From the NCBI GenBank assembly GCA_002284615.2, contig MU069456.1:518508-532779 (forward strand): DNA of 14,272 bases, given 5' to 3'. The position numbers and the translations under genes are program-made. Shown here in pieces: positions 1-9,012 of this stretch. Under the pieces are notes generated by a model, which searched no databases, was not told the DNA's origin, and was given only the letters and a program-made list of their open reading frames with translations. Source of the DNA: Dunaliella salina. Lineage: Eukaryota > Chlorophyta > Chlorophyceae > Chlamydomonadales > Dunaliellaceae. Positions within the stretch are counted from its first letter, which is position 1; the number at the start of each line of letters is the position of its first letter.

Positions 1-340
1 GTCCCCAGCAGACAAGTATTGATGTTGTGTAACCTAGCAGACACATAATGATGGTGTGTGCCATGCACATTGATGTTATGTGCCCTCAGCAGACACACAA
101 TGATGGTGTGTGCCATGCAAATTGATGTTGTGTTCCCCCAGTAGGCGTGTATGATGTTGTGTGCCCTCAGCAGAACGTAATGATGATGTGTACCCTCAGC
201 AGACATACTGATGTTGTGTGCCCTCAGCAAACATGTATTAATGTTGTGTGCCATGCATGTTGCTGTTGTGTGCCATCAGTAGACATATACTGATGTTGTG
301 TGTCCTCAGCAGATGCATAATGATGATGTGTGCTGTGCAG
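1..340. repeat. Intronic minisatellite, about 30-bp units with 22-bp variants
   Basis: About a dozen diverged direct units cover this stretch. Each has a CCTCAGCAGACA-like half followed by a TAATGATGTTGTGTG-like half. Some units (near 61-82, 113-134 and 251-272) are shortened to about 22 bp and begin CCATGCA. The array continues off the left edge of the window. Its last unit grades directly into a splice acceptor (TGTGCTGTGCAG, ending at 340), so the array lies in an intron of the transporter-like gene whose next exon starts at 341. Unit length varies and the copies are degenerate, which fits a minisatellite and not a CRISPR array. Confidence 0.85.
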
Positions 341-401
341 GGATTGGCTTGCCCCAAAAAGCCATTTGAGCTTGGTGGCAAAAATGATTGCACGCAAGCA
401 G
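341..401 (+). CDS. Internal exon of an acetyl-CoA transporter (SLC33A1/AT-1)-like gene
   Basis: This is a candidate 61-nt exon between a good acceptor (GTGCTGTGCAG|GG at 340/341) and a consensus donor (AAGCAG|GTGAGG at 401/402). Read in the frame of codon 341-343 it gives a Cys-rich segment containing CPKKPFELGG and NDCTQA, and it ends with one leftover G (phase 1). Joined to the next exon at 1047, the reading continues without a stop into GGTCAIQADGFYTV. The DG[FY]Y tract in a cysteine-rich extracytosolic loop before a last membrane helix is how the C-terminal end of SLC33 acetyl-CoA transporters reads. Those are multi-pass proteins that carry acetyl-CoA into the secretory lumen. Upstream exons lie outside the window. 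The intron structure is predicted only from splice consensus, reading frame and family resemblance. Confidence 0.65.
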
Positions 402-1046
402 GTGAGGTATACCTTGAGGGAGATGGGCCATCGCTTGGATCTCGTAAACTTGGTCTTGGATTGTTGCAAGGAAGTTTTTGCTTGGAAATTTAAATGTGTT
501 CGAGCCCATTTTCCCCCAGGAAAAATGAGAGTTGGATTTGGAGCTCTAGGAATGTGTCAATTTGTTGCACAAAGGCCTAGAGTTTTGAGCCTCTGCAATG
601 ATTTCATGAGCTCAGTCTAAGTTCCTCTCTCCATCCAATCACATCAGTGGTGTTTGGGGTCCAGTGCGACAATCCGAGGAACGCAGTACAGATGGTACAC
701 AGAAACACATGTTCATGTCCCATGCGCACCAATTTCAGCTCATACCTCACCTCCTTGAAAAAAAGGCAGCGGTGCAATGAGACTGGGTACTGAGGGCATG
801 TGCACCTGAGGTATGATGCACTACAAACTGCACTACAAACTGCAAATGCATAAAACCATTAATGACAGATTAGATTTTTAAAGATGCCTTATGTGTTGTG
901 TAACAGCTGCTTTCCAAAAGTGCTTAAAAACCCTGAACCCACTCGTACAAAGGCTGCAAGTTCACGCGCTCCCTGGAGAGAGGGCAACTGGCGCCGAAAA
1001 AAAAAAAGCCCCATAATCTTTCCCTGGCACATTGTGTGTTTTGCAG
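402..1046 (+). other. Intron of the transporter-like gene (GT-AG, 645 nt)
   Basis: It begins GTGAGG at 402 and ends GTGTGTTTTGCAG at 1046. The phase matches on both sides: one base from the upstream exon plus two from the downstream exon make a glycine codon. The intron holds no recognisable gene. It contains a perfect 12-bp tandem duplication, ACTACAAACTGC twice, at 820-843. Short ORFs crossing it have no recognisable content. Confidence 0.65.
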
Positions 1047-1237
1047 GGGGCACATGTGCCATCCAAGCTGATGGCTTCTACACAGTGTGCTGGGTATCTC
1101 TGGCACTTGGCATCGTCCTGGGTGTCTTGTACATGAAATACTTGCCGCGTCTGATGAGTTTACCCATTAGCATGTGGCGTGCCGGGGGTAACGGGAGCCT
1201 CAAGGGGGCCCAGATTGATGGCAAGAGTGATGTGTGA
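1047..1237 (+). CDS. Terminal exon of an acetyl-CoA transporter (SLC33A1/AT-1)-like gene
   Basis: The exon starts after a pyrimidine-containing acceptor (TGTGTTTTGCAG|GG) and runs to a TGA at 1235-1237, about 62 residues. It opens with GTCAIQADGFYTV and then has one hydrophobic membrane segment (about residues 12-32, WVSLALGIVLGVLYM). A basic, Pro/Trp-containing tail follows (LPRLMSLPISMWRAG). The order is Cys, DGFY, last helix, then a short cytosolic tail with a Trp. It matches the C-terminus of SLC33 acetyl-CoA transporters as I know the family. The last residues (from about 1190) are Gly/Lys-rich and may be specific to this copy. The region from 1135 is duplicated 108 bp downstream. An MFS protein of another family remains possible, because only the last helix is visible. 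Confidence 0.7.
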
Positions 1238-1335
1238 TGTCTGAAGTACCTGCGCACTTGTTGAATTTGCCCATTATTTTGTGGCATGCGGGGGGTCATG
1301 GGGGTCTTAAGGGGGCTCAAGGGGGAATTGCTGGG
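1135..1335 (+). repeat. Diverged 108-bp tandem duplication over the gene's 3' end
   Basis: Copy 1 (1135-1242) starts GAAATACTTGCCGCGTCTGA and copy 2 (1243 to about 1335) starts GAAGTACCTGCGCACTTGTT. Aligned landmarks include TTTACCCATTAGCATGTGGCGTGCCGG against TTTGCCCATTATTTTGTGGCATGCGGG, and CTCAAGGGGGCCC against CTCAAGGGGGAAT. Copy 1 contains the final codons and the stop of the transporter-like gene. Copy 2 lies in the presumed 3' UTR and is no longer coding. Confidence 0.7.
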
Positions 1336-2190
1336 GAGGGGGAAGGCTGTTGTGCCTTGCGGTTGAAGCGTGGGTAGACAAGTAAGGGGGCATGGTGCAC
1401 GTGTGTCTTGACGTGGACGTAAGTGGGGTAGCAAGCTCACCATGACTCATGGCATGAGTCACACCTAATGATGAGGGTAGCAAGTCCCCAGTCATTGTGT
1501 GCAGGGCTCAGGAGCCTGGTCCTGCTTTTGCTGGGTAACTGGTCGCTCTGACAGCCGCCTGCTTGTGGGTGGGTTAGGCATGAGCCTCTGATGCTTTATA
1601 TTTGGGCAGAGTAGTTTAGATGAACAAGGCTTGCATTTTTTGGTTACAGGGCAATAATTTTTTTAGCCAGGGGTGTCTCCAATTTGAAGTGGGATTGAAA
1701 GGAAAAGGGGCGAGGACCACGCATGGCAGGTTGCACAGTTCTGAACGTTGGCACCTAGTGCTGCCTTCAGGTTTAGTTAATGGTACGGTGCATTGCTTGC
1801 TTGTTTCCTTGCTTGTTTCCGTTGATGTCGTTACACAACCGCAAAGAATGACCAACAACTGACTCCGACTGGTCATTAGTGTGCCTGATTTTCCTCGCTG
1901 ATAAGAATTACCAGACATCTTCCTGGGAGCTAGTCTGACGAGCACACCAGTTTGCAGTGTTCGCATACTGGACAGAATGAAAGCATATTATTAAACTGAA
2001 TGAGCATCAAGTATGTGAGCGTACTAGACTGAAGAAGCATCAAGCTCTGAGAGAGCTAGCTTGGTGTCTTTGCGCAAATCAAGACCAAACTCCGAGGGGA
2101 TCCAACGTGTGAGAGATTAGAAGGATCCTGCCTGCAGGGTTACATGGAAATGAAGTCCTCCAGTCAAAATGACTGACTGCTGGCCTGTTT
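1238..2190. other. Presumed 3' UTR and intergenic DNA, no gene seen
   Basis: Beyond the transporter stop, the first part is presumably 3' UTR. The poly(A) site is not obvious: there is no AATAAA, only AT-rich patches near 1650 and an ATTAAA at 1991. Two imperfect direct copies of a 33-bp unit (ACTGAATGAGCATCAAG and ACTGAAGAAGCATCAAG, from 1996 and 2029) sit near its end. Short ORFs on both strands (for example minus 1616-1966) have no recognisable domains. Confidence 0.5.
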
Positions 2191-2191
2191 G

Positions 2192-2200
2192 TATAAAAGG
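2192..2200 (+). promoter_or_regulatory. Candidate TATA box
   Basis: TATAAAAGG is a strong core-promoter match. It lies 61 bases ahead of the ATG of the 186-codon ORF at 2261. Transcription starting about 30 bases downstream would give a leader of roughly 35-40 nt. This could serve that ORF, or it could be the remnant of a transposon promoter. Nothing else supports it. Confidence 0.35.
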
Positions 2201-2260
2201 AGTTCCCTAAGACACGAAGGAAGCCTATTGTTAGCCTGATTTGAGCATCACAAGTATCAC

Positions 2261-2821
2261 ATGTTGAAGGAAAAGTGCCATCCTGAGTGGCTTGCTCAAC
2301 TTTGGAAGTGTGGGCACAAAGCCGAAGTCCGGCTGCGCTGCAGACAATGTGCCTTGTTGCTATTTGGAGGCCTCAAGCAAGTTCGAACTGGGGAAGAAAT
2401 CTTGGGCCTGGTGTCTTCACAGCAGGTTGACATCCTTAAGGTCAATGTGCCTCTACTCCGGCAGGAGCTGGCTAGCTCGATGGACCTTGGGATTCCAACC
2501 TCCCTGAAAGTTTGCAAATCAAAAGTGGCTCGTGTTTATAAAGCAGATGGCAAATGCATAGGAGTGAATCTCCTCGTTGTTTGGACGTGCAAATCATTCC
2601 ACAAAGCCAAAGCGCATTGGTGTTTTCCCCTCAGAAACAAGCATCACATGACTGTGGCCAGCCTACAAGACCAAACTGGAGAACAGAATATCAAAATAGG
2701 GACACGAAGTAGTCCTCCTCACATACTCTTTCGCCTCACATTTGCACTGATCTGCAAAGATTGGGAAAACTACCTGAAAGGGTATATGGGGGCTGGCGAC
2801 CTCGAATTGTTAGGACGTTGA
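2261..2821 (+). CDS. Hypothetical protein, 186 aa, unrecognised
   Basis: This is an uninterrupted frame from ATG 2261 to TGA 2819-2821, the longest intact ORF in the left 3 kb, and it has a TATA-like box at a plausible distance upstream. The N-terminal third contains four cysteines in a CxxxxxxxxxxxxxCxxC-like spread (KCGHKAEVRLRCRQC), then a Leu/Val-rich middle and a His/Lys-rich part. No known domain is recognised, and no signal peptide or clear membrane helix is seen. It could be a single-exon orphan gene, one exon of a larger gene, an old transposon ORF, or chance. Confidence 0.25.
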   Translation: MLKEKCHPEWLAQLWKCGHKAEVRLRCRQCALLLFGGLKQVRTGEEILGLVSSQQVDILKVNVPLLRQELASSMDLGIPTSLKVCKSKVARVYKADGKCIGVNLLVVWTCKSFHKAKAHWCFPLRNKHHMTVASLQDQTGEQNIKIGTRSSPPHILFRLTFALICKDWENYLKGYMGAGDLELLGR

Positions 2822-3331
2822 GCCTTGTGACAAGTGTTAGAGCTTCAAGCAACGTTGTGTATGCCTGTAATCTGTGCACACACCAGACCTGAAGTTACCT
2901 TTCTTAAGCAGTGCAACGTATCTGTGAAGTGATGCTGAGAACTGAAGCATATCATGAACGTATTTGTTATGGCCTCTTGGACCATCTTTTAGTGTCATGC
3001 AGCTCTCTTATTTTCAAAACATCATATGTGGTACATGGTACCACAAGAGTGCACTTCGTACAAGCAGTCAGTGCAACCTAGTTCAATCTGTGCTTGACTT
3101 CGCATGCCTGTTCAGACAGAGTGACTGTGTGTATGTTTCTTCCAGCATATGACTCTTCTGAACTCAGAGCAAGACTTTGTTTTCGCATTTTGAGCCTTGC
3201 TTCCTTTTTTGCCTAGGTTGGTATGTTTTCCGCTCAGCTGCCCTTGAAGGCGGATATAGCGTGTAACCTTACCTCACCTTACCCTACAAAGACTGGCACA
3301 TGTCGTGCTAACAAGTTGTAGGCTTATGATA
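2822..3331. other. Intergenic stretch, possible 5' end of the LINE
   Basis: No coding content is recognised. A CT-rich pentamer tract (AACCTTACCTCACCTTACCC, near 3266) resembles the TTACC array inside the LINE's RT gene. The true 5' end of the LINE may lie in here, but no target-site duplication is visible to fix it. Confidence 0.4.
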
Positions 3332-4455
3332 AACACTCCTTACTCGGAACTCCTCACCACTCCCGCCACTTCTGCTATGGCTTGGGACCGTACCAAACAG
3401 CAAATTTTGCTGCCTTGGGCCCCATTCCTGGCCCAGTTAGGACAGAACACAACTCCAGCCTATTAAAACTGTGACATACAAATCCTTGCAGCCTGAGGAG
3501 TGGTTGCAGGATTCAGGATTTCTCCATCTGAACAACCACTGGCAGAAGTTTGCCTAAAAAAATCAGCAGAGTTACAGCTTAATAATTTAGTTGGCTTCCA
3601 GTTGACCTCTGCTGAGACTCTCAAACCTTTCATGCGCAATAAGCTGCAAATGGCTATCAATGACCATGATGCCGATGGACAATTGAGCGCTAGACACACT
3701 GTCAAACTGAAAGTGTCCGAAAAGGATTCAGGGATGATCTACTTTCTGCCTGGCTGGAAGAACATATCCACCTGCGCCTCTTTTTCCTTGCTGTCATACA
3801 TCACAACACTGACAACAAAATTGCTGCCCTTGAACAGGCAGCCCACCAGCATTCCTGCACCGCCTTCTTCTGTCAAAACCAAAGGCACAGTTTTGCCATC
3901 ACCAAGCAAAACAACACTTGGATCTTGTTAGACTCTGAGCTTCACCACCCCAGAATTATTTGTGCTACCACGCACTGTCAAAATCAAGGTGGCATGGCTC
4001 TCAGCTTCAGGATCCTCAAAGCAGAAGCTATCAGCCAGGACATGGACACATAAATTACTCCAGCCTTGCACATGGAAAATCAAGAAAAGGGCTTCTGCTT
4101 GGTCCATGCGTTCAACATGGCTGTAGGACACCCTCTTCTATCTGGTGATGCTATCTTGAAACACACTGAGGAACTGGAGAAGACGCTCAGGAGGAAGAAT
4201 CTGCAGCATCTCTGTTTAAAGCACTACTACCAGGAGAACACAGGCAACTTCAATTGCATGATTGTAAATCACTACCTCTCCACAGTGCCTTGGAACAGCA
4301 GTACAAATTACTACCCCAGACGCATAACAACTGACCTCCAGCATGGTCAAATCAATGAATTTCTCCTGGACAGTCTTCTCACTGCCAGCGCTTGCAGCTC
4401 TGCCATCATCCTCATGACAACTATTCCCAACAATATCAGAGTCAACAAAATTTAA
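3332..4455 (+). pseudogene. LINE N-terminal region: cysteine-peptidase-like domain, broken
   Basis: The first coding part is read in pieces (frames 2, 3, 2 and then 1). From 3332 comes a Pro/Gln-rich leader (possible ATG at 3376), then LQPEEWLQD (about 3486-3512). From about 3733, frame 1 gives a stretch ending RHSFAITKQNNTWILLDSEL (His codon 3886, Asp codon 3931). After an in-frame TAA (4051-4053) it continues as NQEKGFCLVHAFNMAVG (Cys codon 4096). The order EEWLxD, His, Asp (+15), Gln, Cys (+55) matches the layout of C48 Ulp1/SENP-like proteases, and Dualen elements are known to carry a cysteine protease. The CxxHxxN context followed by TGNFNCMIVNHYL (about 4238-4276) also resembles Josephin-type peptidases. 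The fold family is therefore uncertain; the peptidase nature is moderately supported. Confidence 0.5.
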
Positions 4456-4463
4456 TTCATCAT

Positions 4464-5232
4464 CTGAGGGTCATCACCTTCAATGTCAAAGGACTGTGTA
4501 AGAGCAAAGAAGATGTGAACCTCTTAGAGCATTACAATCCAGACATTGTCTCCTTCACAAGGACAAAAATTACACCATACAAGAAAGAACCACCAGCCTG
4601 GCTGTTCACCCTCTTGCGTGGATACAGCTGGTGGCACAGTCCACATCACCAAAAAGGCACCCAGCTGTGCATCCGGAGAACCATTGCCCTCACAACCCAG
4701 GTTTGTCATCTGAATACTCCTCCCCCAATTCAAGGAAGAATAGTGGCAGTCAAGTTACACACTCCCTTTCGCCCCATCTTGCTCTTTTCTACATATTTGC
4801 CCCCAGGCAACTCACCAGAATACCTCAGAGAGCGCCACCACATGGAAACATACATCAGAGATGCCATAAATTCTCAGCTCTGCAGCCCCATCCTCATGGG
4901 TGACATGAATGCCACTTTCTGTAACAGTGACAGAAGTAGCCAAGCTTTCTATCAACAAGACACCCAGTACAGACATTTCTTACAGAACGACAAGCTCATC
5001 CCAATTGACACAAATCCCCACGAGCGGCCCTGGTCTTTCTGATCCTGTACCTCTGCAACCGAAGATGGTCAAAATTCCTACACATAGCCGAATAGATGAC
5101 TTTTGTCTTCTTTCACACAGATTCACCCTCACCTGTTCTGCTCTCCTCATGATATGGGATACAAGCACAGCGATTGCTTGCCCTTGATTGCTACCATTCC
5201 TGTCACCAGCCTCTGCACAACAATTAAAAAAC
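4464..5232 (+). pseudogene. LINE apurinic-like (APE) endonuclease domain, broken
   Basis: This EEP-fold nuclease nicks target DNA in APE-type LINEs. Frame 3 starts LRVITFNVKGL (catalytic-type Asn codon 4482). It continues with NPDIVSF, TYLPPGNSPEYLRERHH and LMGDMNAT (GDMN, 4899-4910), and ends PWSF at a TGA (5040-5042). The C-terminal strands resume in frame 1 with SRIDDFCLLS (about 5088-5120) and again in frame 3 with YKHSDCLPLIATI (about 5160-5198). Two key positions are altered. The Q-E-T motif reads F-T-R-T (Arg at 4560-4562 where Glu is expected), and the terminal S-D-H reads S-D-C (Cys at 5175-5177). With at least two frameshifts, this copy cannot be active. Confidence 0.85.
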
Positions 5233-5730
5233 TTGACCCCTGAAAAGGTCCTCATCCGCCCTATTTCAGACCATGGCCAAGAAAAATTCTGACGTGCCCT
5301 GCTTGACCCATCCTATCCACCCACAACATGCTCTGCCATATCCTTCACAAGCTGAATCCTATGCATCAAGACGCACTCAATCACCTCAACCACCTCGAAT
5401 TCACTTGTGCCAAACTCCCCAACAGGCTCAATCACCTCTGTGGAAAATCCGCTAGAGCAGCTGTTGAGGACCTTGCAACTGACATTGTCAACCTTCTCCA
5501 GGAATGCCACAACACTGCACTTACAGTCTGTAATACCAAAACAAAAACAACAAAAAAACAGACACTTCCAACCCAGGCAAATTAACAAACGCCGCAGATA
5601 CCTCTGTCACTTGCTAAAAGAGTTGCGCTGCTTGTTAAGACAATGGCCGCTCCTCCAGAGCACCCATAGCCTTCAAGAACTCCTCCTACGCAATAAACAC
5701 AGCCCCAGCCTGTGACAGGCCCTCAAACCA
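5233..5730 (+). pseudogene. LINE linker between APE and RT, frameshifted
   Basis: This is the usual helical spacer of LINE ORF2. It reads in frame 2 (VLIRPISDHGQEKF), then frame 3 (about 5328-5560, with CGKSARAAVEDLATDIVNLL). After an A-rich tract (5535-5565) where the frame slips, it reads in frame 1 (INKRRRYLCHLLKELRCLL). A single in-frame TGA at 5713-5715 separates it from the RT frame. The spacer has no enzymatic motifs. Its content fits the Arg/Lys-rich segment that precedes RT in LINEs. Confidence 0.6.
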
Positions 5731-7380
5731 TTGTGCAGTTTCCTAAGAAAGGAAAGGCAAAACAAATGCCCCTCCAACCTGCCCCCTCTTGATCTAATTA
5801 AATCCACCTATCATGAAATCAAGCAAGGAATTTACAATATTGACATGTCACACAGTAACAAGTTCCAGCAGAAAGTGAAGAAAGCCCAGCAAAAAGCCAT
5901 TGCCAAACATCCATCTCAGGCTAATCTGCAAGTTTTCAAAGCCTCTCATAGTCAGCCCTCCAACCTCTTGGCCCTAGAAGATAAGCGCACCAAGACAGTC
6001 CAAACAGAACCCAACAAAATTGCGAACATCAAAGAAGACTACTTCTTCACGAAAAGCATGATGGCTCCCAGTATCAAAACAGGAAGATATTTGCCCAGTG
6101 ACTCTCAGGCCAAGCTGGATTATCCATGGTCCAGCAATCATAATTATGACCCATTCAAACTCAAAACACCTATCACCGGAGAGGAAACCACGACAAACTG
6201 CAAGCGCAAATGGCTCCACAACTTTATCCTTGATAAATGTAATTTTCATGGCTGTATTAAGTCCCTAACCAACAACAAATCTCCAGGTCCAGATGGAATT
6301 GTCAACGAGCTCCTTAAAGCCTTGCCTTTGCAATATAAAGACATCCTCCACCAGCTTTTCACTATCATGTGGACCACAGGAATTACTCCTAAAGCCTGGA
6401 AAGTTAGCGACACAATTCTTATCCACAAACACAAGGGACCAGAGACTGATATTTCTCCATACAGGCCAATAGGCCTCGCCAATACTCTCTATAAGCTCTA
6501 GACGCGCTTAATAACCAACACACTGTATGGATATGCAGAAGAGCACTCCATTCTCAGCGACATGCAAGCTGGATTCCGCAAAAAGAAAGACACAGCAACT
6601 ACAAAATTTAATCATGGCTCTAGAAGATGCAAAGATATTCAACCAAGATATCTATGCCCTCATTGTGGACTGTACCTCCGCCTTCAATACCACTGACCAT
6701 GACAAGCTACTCATTACTATGTACAACCTGGGTTTCCACAGATGCTATTGATGTGGTCAAAAACCTTTACCACCAAGCGAACACACGAGTTAGACTCCCT
6801 ACAGGAGAATACACCTCTATTGTAAATCCATGTAGAGAGGGGAACCATACAAAGATACACACTTTCTCCCTTCCTCTTCCTTACCTACATCGAGTCCCTG
6901 CTCCGCTGGCTGCATGTTGGTAACAGAGGTTATACACATGCATGCACCCCTTCCACTTCTTCACCACAAGAAAAAATTAGAAACACAATGAGTAGTGGGG
7001 CATTTGCTGATGACCTCATTTGTCTAATGAAAACATTTCAAAACCTCCAGCTTCAAGCCAAAAAACTTACCCTCTATGCAGGTTGGGCACACCTCATCAT
7101 CTCTGGAAACAAAACAAAGGTTACCTTACCTTACCTTACCTTACCCTCCATGCAGGTTGGGCACACCTCATCATCTCTGGAAACAAAACAAAGGTTACCT
7201 GCATCCTGCTCAGCAAAGAAAGCACACTGCTGCGCGGCAACACAAATATGTCAGATTTTGCCCAACACTTACTTACTGGAAGAATTTTGGTACAGGGCCA
7301 ACCAGCCCAATTCATGCGCCCTGATGAACCTTTCTGGTACCTGGGCGTCTTAATAACTATGGACCTCAACTGGTCTCACC
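5731..7380 (+). pseudogene. LINE reverse transcriptase domain, broken
   Basis: This enzyme makes cDNA at the nicked target. Frame 1 gives LTNNKSPGPDGI (SPGPDG at 6280-6297) and ILIHKHKGP...SPYRPIGLANTLYKL up to a TAG at 6499-6501, probably a former Trp codon. QAGFRKKKDT follows in frame 1. Frame 2 then gives motif A, ALIVDCTSAFNTTDHDKLL (Asp codon 6668-6670). Frame 3 gives VVKNLYHQANTRVRL. Frame 1 returns with motif B, GTIQRYTLSPFLFLTYIE (from 6841), and motif C, FADD, at 7003-7014. The 74-bp duplication at 7067-7214 moves the frame from 1 to 3, where the thumb continues (YLGVLITMDLNW). The catalytic Asp residues remain, but the coding track is broken by one stop and several frameshifts. Confidence 0.93.
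7067..7214 (+). repeat. 74-bp tandem duplication with a TTACC array inside the RT gene
   Basis: Two copies of a 74-bp unit start at TTACCCTCTATGCA (7067) and TTACCCTCCATGCA (7141). The shared core from TGCAGGTTGGGCAC to AAAGGTTACC is identical in the two copies. Between the cores lies TTACC repeated five times (7121-7145). Since 74 is not a multiple of 3, this alone shifts the RT frame just after FADD. Both copies still encode the same GWAHLIISGNKTK segment in different frames. Confidence 0.95.
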
Positions 7381-8249
7381 AGCTGCAGAATATGACCCAA
7401 AAACTCTCTGACAAGTTGCAGCGGCTTGAACAATCATATGCTAGCCCAAAACAAACATTAGATATATTGCGCACTGCCGTCATACCTAGCATAGCTTATG
7501 CCTTCCCTGTCACACCATGCTCACAGGCAAATTTGGAACACTGGGACACCTCTGTACTCTCAACCATCAAAAAGAAATTTGGACTGTGGTCAAAAGCTTG
7601 CACAGCACTCCTTCATGAAGATAAACAGAATTTTGGCCTCGGATATACATCTATGACAGTCGAATACCACTACAGGAACGCTGTTGCTCTCACCACTAGC
7701 CTGAATGACAAGTCAAGACATGGCAGAACCATTAACCTCTTGTTGTGCTGCCAAACTGCTCACTTACAAAACATAGCCAATGGTCTGCTAGGGCCCCAAT
7801 GTCAAACTCCCAAGTATCTCAATCAAATGCTTAAATACAACCTACGACCTCGACAGTGCATCAGTATACATGCCAGTGGCTTAACACTCACTTATCGAGG
7901 CCAACTTCCCTTCACTGACACTTTTCAACCTGTAGCAAACATCCTCTGGACACCAAAAACCCGAGAACTCCCAAGACTGATCAATTGCATCGTACATCCT
8001 CTCACGGAAGCTGGCATTTCAAATTTCTTCTCTATTCTATCACATGAGCACACACACGTCTTAAATGCCGAAGCTCTTAATTCCTACCATCACACCATCA
8101 AGAAGAAGCTGACTGTCGCTCTCAACAGGCTTGCGTCTCTAGCAAACTGCAATAATCTCAGCCAATCCACTATTGACCACGCTTTTACAAACACTGATGC
8201 CGACCCCAACAAAGCTCCAGAACTCAGACAAAAAAACCGCAACTCTTGA
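7381..8249 (+). pseudogene. LINE RT thumb/connection region, long open stretch
   Basis: Frame 3 is open from about 7146 to the TGA at 8247-8249. It is the longest unbroken part of the element together with 10552-11811. It follows YLGVLITMDLNWSHQ, the usual segment after the RT palm, with helical sequence (QKLSDKLQRLEQSYASPKQ; IPSIAYAFPVTPCSQ) as in LINE thumbs. A region of unknown role follows, rich in Leu, Asn and His, and the final part is Lys/Asn-rich. No further catalytic motifs are seen. Confidence 0.7.
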
Positions 8250-8680
8250 CACCTACTCACCCAGCATTCACCCTTAAGTTGGTCCTGGAGATCTCAACAA
8301 AATCTACCTGTTCCATCCACTCAAGACAGTCACAGCAACAAGCGACCGAGTTCAGCCTTGCAAGGCCCTCATCAAATGCAAAGTACTCCACAAACCCGGA
8401 TCACAAAAAAGCTTAAGCGCAACTCCACAAGATTCCTAACCTGCCCCAATGAAGTCACAGATGTCAGTTCACCCACAATGCACACAAACTCCATCAATGC
8501 TAAAAACTTGGGAGACCATAAAAAGAGGCATGCACAGTTCCAGGGTCCTTCTGCCATACACACCGCCTTTAAGTGCGAACTTTAAATCCAAGCCATCCTT
8601 AACTGGCAAATGCTAAGCAGGAAATGAAAAAGTACCTCACCCACACACTCGCAATCACAATACCTAATCCATTGGGAGCC
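8250..8680 (+). pseudogene. LINE inter-domain segment, heavily degraded
   Basis: Several short frames alternate and stops are dense. A frame-1 piece (VGPGDLNKIYLFHPLK and PCKALIKCKVLHKPG, about 8278-8400) reads like residual coding sequence. No domain is recognised. This is the most eroded stretch inside the element. Confidence 0.4.
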
Positions 8681-8681
8681 A

Positions 8682-8972
8682 ATGATAATTGAAAGGTGGG
8701 CTCTGCCAATCCTTCGTAAGACAAGCCTCACGGTAGCTCATCTTCAACCCTTTCCCAGAAGCCGAATAGAAGATGATACCTGCCAGATCTGCTGGACTCC
8801 CACCAGCATGGAACATGAAGAATATAATTTCATTGACATGCCTCAATGTGACACATGCCAGCGCACATATCACTGGAAATGCCTACTCCACCGCAACCTC
8901 TGCACCCCATCACATCACATCCTGGCAGACCAAATGTCCACTTGGGATGCCCTTCTTGACTCACCTTACTAA
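8682..8972 (+). pseudogene. LINE PHD-like zinc finger
   Basis: Frame 3 contains CQIC (codons 8781 and 8790), then 18 residues, then QCDTCQRTYHWKCLL (Cys 8847 and 8856, His 8871, Cys 8880) and a further Cys at 8901. The spacing C-x2-C-x18-C-x2-C-x4-H-x2-C with an aromatic residue before and after His matches the first six ligands of a PHD finger. The last CxxC pair is not seen before the stop at 8970-8972. PHD fingers read histone tails; some animal CR1/L2-type LINEs carry one in ORF1. Here it sits after RT. A RING-like finger is the alternative. Confidence 0.6.
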
Positions 8973-9012
8973 TCCTCAAAAAAGACAGCATACCAAGACA
9001 GCAGGAGAAACA

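Noticed and set aside
1..340. CRISPR-like regular repeats
   Set aside because: The units are degenerate, abut without unique spacers and vary in length. The setting is a eukaryotic intron.
1078..1443. Minus-strand 121-codon ORF
   Set aside because: It lies opposite the SLC33-like exon and its 108-bp duplicate, and its Pro/Leu-rich content mirrors the G-rich + strand.
3266..3290. CCTTACC tract as the exact 5' end of the LINE
   Set aside because: It resembles the internal TTACC array, but without a target duplication or a second copy the boundary cannot be set.
3463..3705. Minus-strand ORFs across the LINE (also 5313-5588, 5974-6249, 9145-9399, 10290-10577)
   Set aside because: All are shadows of the + strand element. 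None has a recognisable domain.
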